DNA from: Blasia pusilla
Lineage: Eukaryota; Marchantiophyta; Marchantiopsida; Blasiales
NCBI GenBank assembly: GCA_050084515.1
Contig: CM114272.1
Span: 50,902,001 to 50,966,000, forward strand
Direction of reading: 5' to 3'
Length of the DNA: 64,000 nucleotides
The translations under genes were made by a program, and so were the position numbers. Below are positions 59,302 through 64,000 of this stretch, in pieces. The notes beneath the pieces are model-generated. The model was not told where the DNA came from and did not search any database. It worked only from the letters and a program-made list of their open reading frames with translations. The first letter of the stretch is position 1. The number at the start of each line of letters is the position of its first letter.

Positions 59302-62300
59302 ATGGCGAATCCCAAACTTATCTATGAGTACGATGCCTATGCTTGAGTGCACGTCTTTTGTAGCTGTCTGAATCTCCTGTTGTCGCAAACAGATTGGAAA
59401 TGTGTGCGGTCTGGGGTTCCTTTTCTGATTAGCTCCAACGTTTGGACCTCGAATGGTTTCACTTCGCACCACTGATGAAATTCCTGTAGCGGAGAGCAGA
59501 GGGCTGCAGGAGGAGCGATTTATTGATTAAGCAGCAGGTGAATAGAAAGGAGTGGATGGAGAGAGGTGGTTTCACAACCCCACATAGCGAAGGGAGAAGA
59601 GCGTTCTTGGTGGAGATCCATCTCCTGTACTCATTATTCTCATGTTGCTGCTTGATTTTGCAGGTTTGGGTTTGGCTATCATGGAACACCCCTCCACTAC
59701 GTTTCTCAACACTCCGCCTTAGGAATCTGTGGCAATGCCCTTGTATACTACTCGCTCACAGGGGAATTGAACAGACATCTCATGTGGGGCCCGGGCTATG
59801 GGATCTCGACGTCTGCCTATCATTCATCTCTGGACTACGTCGCATACGCTGGAAAGGTGCGCCCACAAAGAGTTTCTGCAGGTTTCATCCCTCTTAGGTC
59901 CACTGTTGCCCCCGGTACTTCCATAGTGCAAGTGATGGCGAAGTTCTTGCCTCGAGAGGTAGCCATGATGCACCTGGGAGCACGAATTCATCAGTTATCA
60001 ACAAGATCGTGATATGAGCTTCCAGGACATGAATGGGCAAAAGGAGAGTCTCTAGAATTCTCCACGACTGAGAACCGTGTCGTATTTGTGGTTATCAGCT
60101 CTGGATTGTATCGCCATTTCTGTGGTTCCCTTGAATTGACATGCGGAGCTCTTTCTTCTTTAAAGCTTGGGCTGCTTTAATGGTTGTTTTTACTTTTTCT
60201 CCACACCCGATTGTTTTCTTCTTGAAAGGGTTTTGATGAAGTGGACCTCACATCGCCTCTTTGGTACCATCAGGTACGAAGTGTCTTTCAAAAACTCGTT
60301 ACTAACGTGCGATGTCTTGTTCGTCAGGATCTGAAACCGTTGGTGCATGTATACGACTGCAGCACCTCTAGCGAAGTGGCCCAGCTTTCAGGTGATGAGT
60401 ATGCGCACTGGCGATGGGTCTGCATAGCTTTTAGGTCAGTGGAATGAAGACTAGACCACTTAGAGGTTTGACGTGCATTTGACTGCTGCCTTCCTAGGGT
60501 AAGTTGTAACCTTTCGTTGTTTGGTACTTGCCGAATTCGTGTAGACGTGGGCGAACTCGAGATCACTTGTTTGGCTTTCTCGGTTGACGGGACTCGTCTA
60601 GCAACTGCCTCCAACATACCTGACTGCAAGCTGGTTTGTACGACAACATTACGTTGCCTTGAAGTGAGCTTAAGCATATGTGGAATGATATTTACGGCCT
60701 CTGCTTTTTTTTTTTTTTCCCGATCATCTAGATTATTCAATTGTTAATTATTCTCTTCTCCACCCGTCGCAGAGGCCGCTTATGGGTTAATTACTCTCTT
60801 CTCCACCTGTCGTAGAGGCCGCACACTAGTTATGTAAGAAATCTATTTCTCTCTTTAGAAGCATATCCCGACATGATCTTCCTCTTATCCGTGTACATGA
60901 TGATAATCACTTGAAACCTGAAAGAGTAAATGTGAAACTAGTATGCATCTTCTTTTGCAACTAGTGTTCTTCCACACTTGTGCATACCTTTGTTTTAGTT
61001 GACTAGTGGGCAGGCCGTGCCATGCACAGAAGTGAAAAGACTAATCATGTTGAACATAAAATCTTTTTCCTGTTGTCCATAGAGGGGGAAATATTTTCTT
61101 ATTGCCCGTGGAATAAAAAATATTTTATTATTGCCCGGTTGCCATATTTCAAGCAAAGAGATGTTAGCAAATCAAGAAGGCACTCTCCAATAATAATATA
61201 GACAAGGCTTTGATACAATTTTAGGCGTGTAAGAAACACATTAGTTGCCTTGAAATGAATCAATGGAGTAGGAATGAATCCCTTGTTAAGATTATGTAGT
61301 TTCCTAGTAAGGAAGGGTGTACCAAAAGAGATCATTGCATGGTAAGGGCCAACATATGGTGACCATACCAACACATAAGGTAACATGCTAGGAGCATAAC
61401 ATCATATCAAGACCAACACTCATGAGCAACTCTCCACGTTAAGGTCAACCTAACTAAAATGAGAGTTTTAACGTTGATTAGTTTCCAACCATAATTTTCA
61501 AAACTAACTATGATTCTATTAAACTAAAGATAATGGAGGAAAAAGTTAGATGACAAAAAAATTTATTTATGTAATCCTAATATTCTGAATCTGCACGAAG
61601 TGGTCATGATAATCTTGCACAAGCATTATGCATGTTTGACAAGAAAACCATTTGAGTGGAAGTGTTAGGATTACATAAGAGTATTTTTTCTTAATCAAAA
61701 TTTTTTCTTGTTGGTCTTCAACATGATTTAATTGTTGTTGGTTCTACAAACTTTCCACTATAAATAATCCACTATTTTTAAGGCTTTAAGGTAATGTATC
61801 TTGTAATTAGCTTCTACATAATTAAAATTTTATTAGCACCTTAATTAATTAAGGAGGAGATGTGCATTGTTGTGGAGGAGGTTGCAAGACCAATCTCTAA
61901 TACGTTTATGCATCATGGTTTCAACCATCCCTTTTTCAAATCTTGTGAGCACCCAATTTTCAATAAAAGTTGGAGTTTGAATGTCTATGAGCATAGTCAA
62001 TAGGTAAGGTCAATTGAGCCAATAGAACATGAATGTCATCATAAGATCATTTCCTTTAGTTTTCTAATGTACAAGGATTATAAGATATCATATAAGTGGA
62101 TACTATAGTATCTAATTTTTCAGTTGTGTAAAAAAATATGGACAAAGAAATATTTTCTTTTAGTGGAAATTCTTATTCCCTTATGATGTATATTGCAATT
62201 CTAAGAAAAATAATTCTAGGTCCATAAATGTAACTTGTTGAAATCATAATTATATTTCTCTCAAATCTTATTTTTAAATGAGGAAATCATAGAAAGACAT

Positions 62301-64000
62301 CGGATCCCAACATGATCTTTCATTTAATAATATACATGAGGGTAACTACTTACAAAAAGTTAGATGCTTGATAAGCCTTATTAGAATATACACGATCTAA
62401 AAAAGGAGTGGCTTACACCAAGATGTTCGACGAAGACTTCAATCATCCTTATCAATGCACATCTCTTTCTTAGTTGATCAACTCAAAAGTAGAGTTTTTT
62501 GTGTGTTGGAGATAATCTCATCATTGAAATAAGGAAGAGATAGAGGATTATATAATCTATATTATTATTGGAGAGTGCCCTTAAACTGGTGCCACACCTC
62601 TTGATGACACGTGTCTTTTTTAACCAATAGCCTTTTTGGGTCGTATTCTCCCTTCTGAACTTCGAACTGCAATTTGGAGTTCACTTGTGCGTAGCACAAG
62701 CACCGGCTAGTTTCCTAGTAAGGGAGATTACACACATCAAATCAAAGAAACATATTATGAAATCTTGCATATCATGGTCAATCAAACTCATATAAGCATA
62801 ACTGACGAAACAAGAACTACCATTAAGCAATAACTATCTCCAACCTAGCTTAAATACAAAGTTTTCACCATGTTAAATTTTTTACTTATAGTTTGTAGAG
62901 TCAATCATCATTAAATCAAATTGAAGATAATGTAGAAATGAACTAGATTAGTAAAAATAGTTATATTGAATTTTCACAATACGTAGTTGATGTCATGGGA
63001 ATAGAAAATGTCTAAGAAATGTTATGAGAAATTCAAAATTTTGTAAGGAGGGTCTAACAAAGTTATATTTTGTCTTTATTGCCATAATTCTTTGTATATA
63101 CACGGCATATGAATTTGTGATGAAGATTCTATGGGATATAGATAAGGAGAAGAGGACTGTGACACGCCTCATAGAAGGACAATGTGACCCATGTCCCCAA
63201 AATATGAGCTTCAGTCCTGTTTCCGCCGACCGTATATGCGTCAGCAGCCATGGTCAACTCGTTCTTTGGACATTTTACAAGAGCTTCCATGTATGTACAT
63301 ATCATCTCCTTGACCTTATTGAGCAAGATTGCAATCATTTTTTTCTAACTAGTTAAAGCTAGTGATAATAGATGCACTGAATTTTATTCTTGTTCGTTTT
63401 TATTCACAGAGGACAACCTTCAAGTGCATAGAGCTTTTGGCTGGAAATTTTATGCCTAAGTGCCATACTTGGGCCACTCATAGTGATATCATCTATGTGG
63501 GTTGTCAAGACGGAGAGCTGCTTTCTTTTAATGTTAAACCTCATGCACCTCCAAAGGTTGCAACAGGACCACCCAAGATAGAAAGAGAAACCAGAGGAGG
63601 CCGTCGAGTTGTGGAGCAAGAGGATAAGAAAGAAGTTGTGGAGATCAAGGACAAAGATATTTTTCCAACATGGCAACTCTTGATTACATTGGATGATCCA
63701 AGGAAGATCACTCATATATGTGCTCGAGATGGGCATCTCGTTGTTGTTGGTGATGGAGGACACATGAGATGGGTAACAGTCTCAAAGGAACCCATTGAAA
63801 AGAAAAGTAAGAAGGAGGGTGGGAAGAAGGTTAAGAGGAAAAGGAAGAAGAGAAGAGATGTCGAAGAAGTAAAATTTATTGTAGAGGACAGTGAAGATGT
63901 GAAGAGTGACACAAGCAACATAGAAAAAGAATCACGTGTGGTTTGTGAGCTTGCTTTAAATGTCCCACGAGTTGTATCTTTGGAATATAGAAGTGATGGA
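59302..64000 (+). CDS. CFAP43: CFAP43-like WD40 protein of the axoneme, 5' part (open at the window end)
   Basis: CFAP43, with CFAP44, forms the tether/tether-head complex that controls inner dynein arm f in motile cilia. Exons: 59302-59327, 59664-59856, 60328-60391, 60545-60633, 63126-63290, and 63410 to the window end; together 376 codons in one phase. The ATG is preceded by an in-frame TGA six codons upstream. WD40-like blades are visible: S-L-D-Y-V-A-Y-A-G-K, then V-H-V-Y-D-C, L-A-F-S-V-D-G-T-R-L-A-T, L-I-L-W-D-I-D-K and L-V-L-W-T-F. Exon 6 has C-H-T-W-A-T-H-S-D-I-I-Y-V-G-C, as in animal CFAP43, and a Lys-rich insertion near 63810-63860. Intron 4 is 2.5 kb and AT-rich, while the others are 120-340 bp. 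A possible 45-nt extra exon at 60230-60273 was left out. Confidence 0.9.
61004..61202 (-). mobile_element. non-autonomous Helitron, 199 bp, in CFAP43 intron 4
   Basis: The minus-strand 5' end TCTATATTATTATTGGAG is at 61202. The 3' end has the stem GTGC/GCAC (GTGCATGGCAC) and CTAG|T at 61004. It is one of the clearest two-ended copies, apart from a G instead of A before the 5' T. Confidence 0.8.
62556..62710 (+). mobile_element. non-autonomous Helitron, 155 bp, in CFAP43 intron 4
   Basis: The 5' end A|TCTATATTATTATTGG is at 62556. The 3' end has a perfect 7-bp stem (CTTGTGC-GTA-GCACAAG, 62684-62700) and CTAG 10 nt later at 62707-62710, followed by T. All structural marks of a Helitron are present. 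Confidence 0.85.

Noticed and set aside
60230-60273. Extra 45-nt CFAP43 exon
   Set aside because: It has splice-like ends and fits the phase, but CFAP43 similarity runs directly from 59856 to 60328. An alternative exon remains possible.

Overview
The window looks like nuclear DNA of a land plant that makes swimming sperm (a bryophyte, lycophyte or fern). Two multi-exon genes encode axonemal proteins, CFAP43 and a DLEC1/CFAP81-type protein, which seed plants without flagella have lost. A third multi-exon gene encodes a plant-type (cluster I) diacylglycerol kinase. Every intron I could define is GT-AG, and many transposon types are present. I cannot name the species.

Layout. 1-3.4 kb: 3' half of a decayed Ty3/gypsy element (RNase H, integrase, C-terminal PHD finger) inserted in a minus-strand LINE (3.4-5.4 kb). 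5.4-7.8 kb: AT-rich DNA with perfect inverted repeats and a nest of small Helitron-like elements. 8.6-9.4 kb: a second LINE fragment. 9.7-12.3 kb: a broken Ty1/copia element joined to a gypsy integrase fragment. 12.6-20.7 kb: a second Ty3/gypsy copy with gag, zinc knuckle, protease, a cytosine-C5 DNA methyltransferase domain, integrase and PHD finger, but no reverse transcriptase or RNase H, followed by an LTR-leader-LTR remnant. 20.7-23.8 kb: no gene recognised. 23.8-29.5 kb (minus): diacylglycerol kinase, 7 exons, 701 aa. 30.7-39.5 kb: AT-rich repeat block with a decayed Helitron Pif1-type helicase, microsatellites and several short Helitrons. 39.8-40.7 kb: a two-exon gene for a 101-aa single-pass membrane protein. 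41.8-50.3 kb (minus): the DLEC1-type gene, 7 exons, 2048 aa as modelled. 50.3-55.3 kb: no gene recognised, one Helitron. 55.4-57.9 kb (minus): a two-exon gene for an unrecognised 332-aa protein whose intron holds a tRNA-Thr(CGU) gene. 59.3 kb to the end (plus): the 5' part of CFAP43, with two Helitrons in its fourth intron.

The most unusual object is the gypsy family. It carries a DNMT3-like methyltransferase with canonical motif order between protease and integrase, and a C4HC3 PHD finger at the integrase C-terminus. Both are chromatin-directed functions. All copies here are broken by stops and frameshifts, so this window holds fossils of the system, not a working element.

At the right end, the DLEC1-type gene, the unknown 332-aa gene and CFAP43 are neighbours. 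The last two are divergent from a 1.4-kb shared upstream region, which suggests joint expression in sperm-forming tissue (inference). Exon models come from splice-site phase and family similarity read by eye; none was checked by transcript data or database search.
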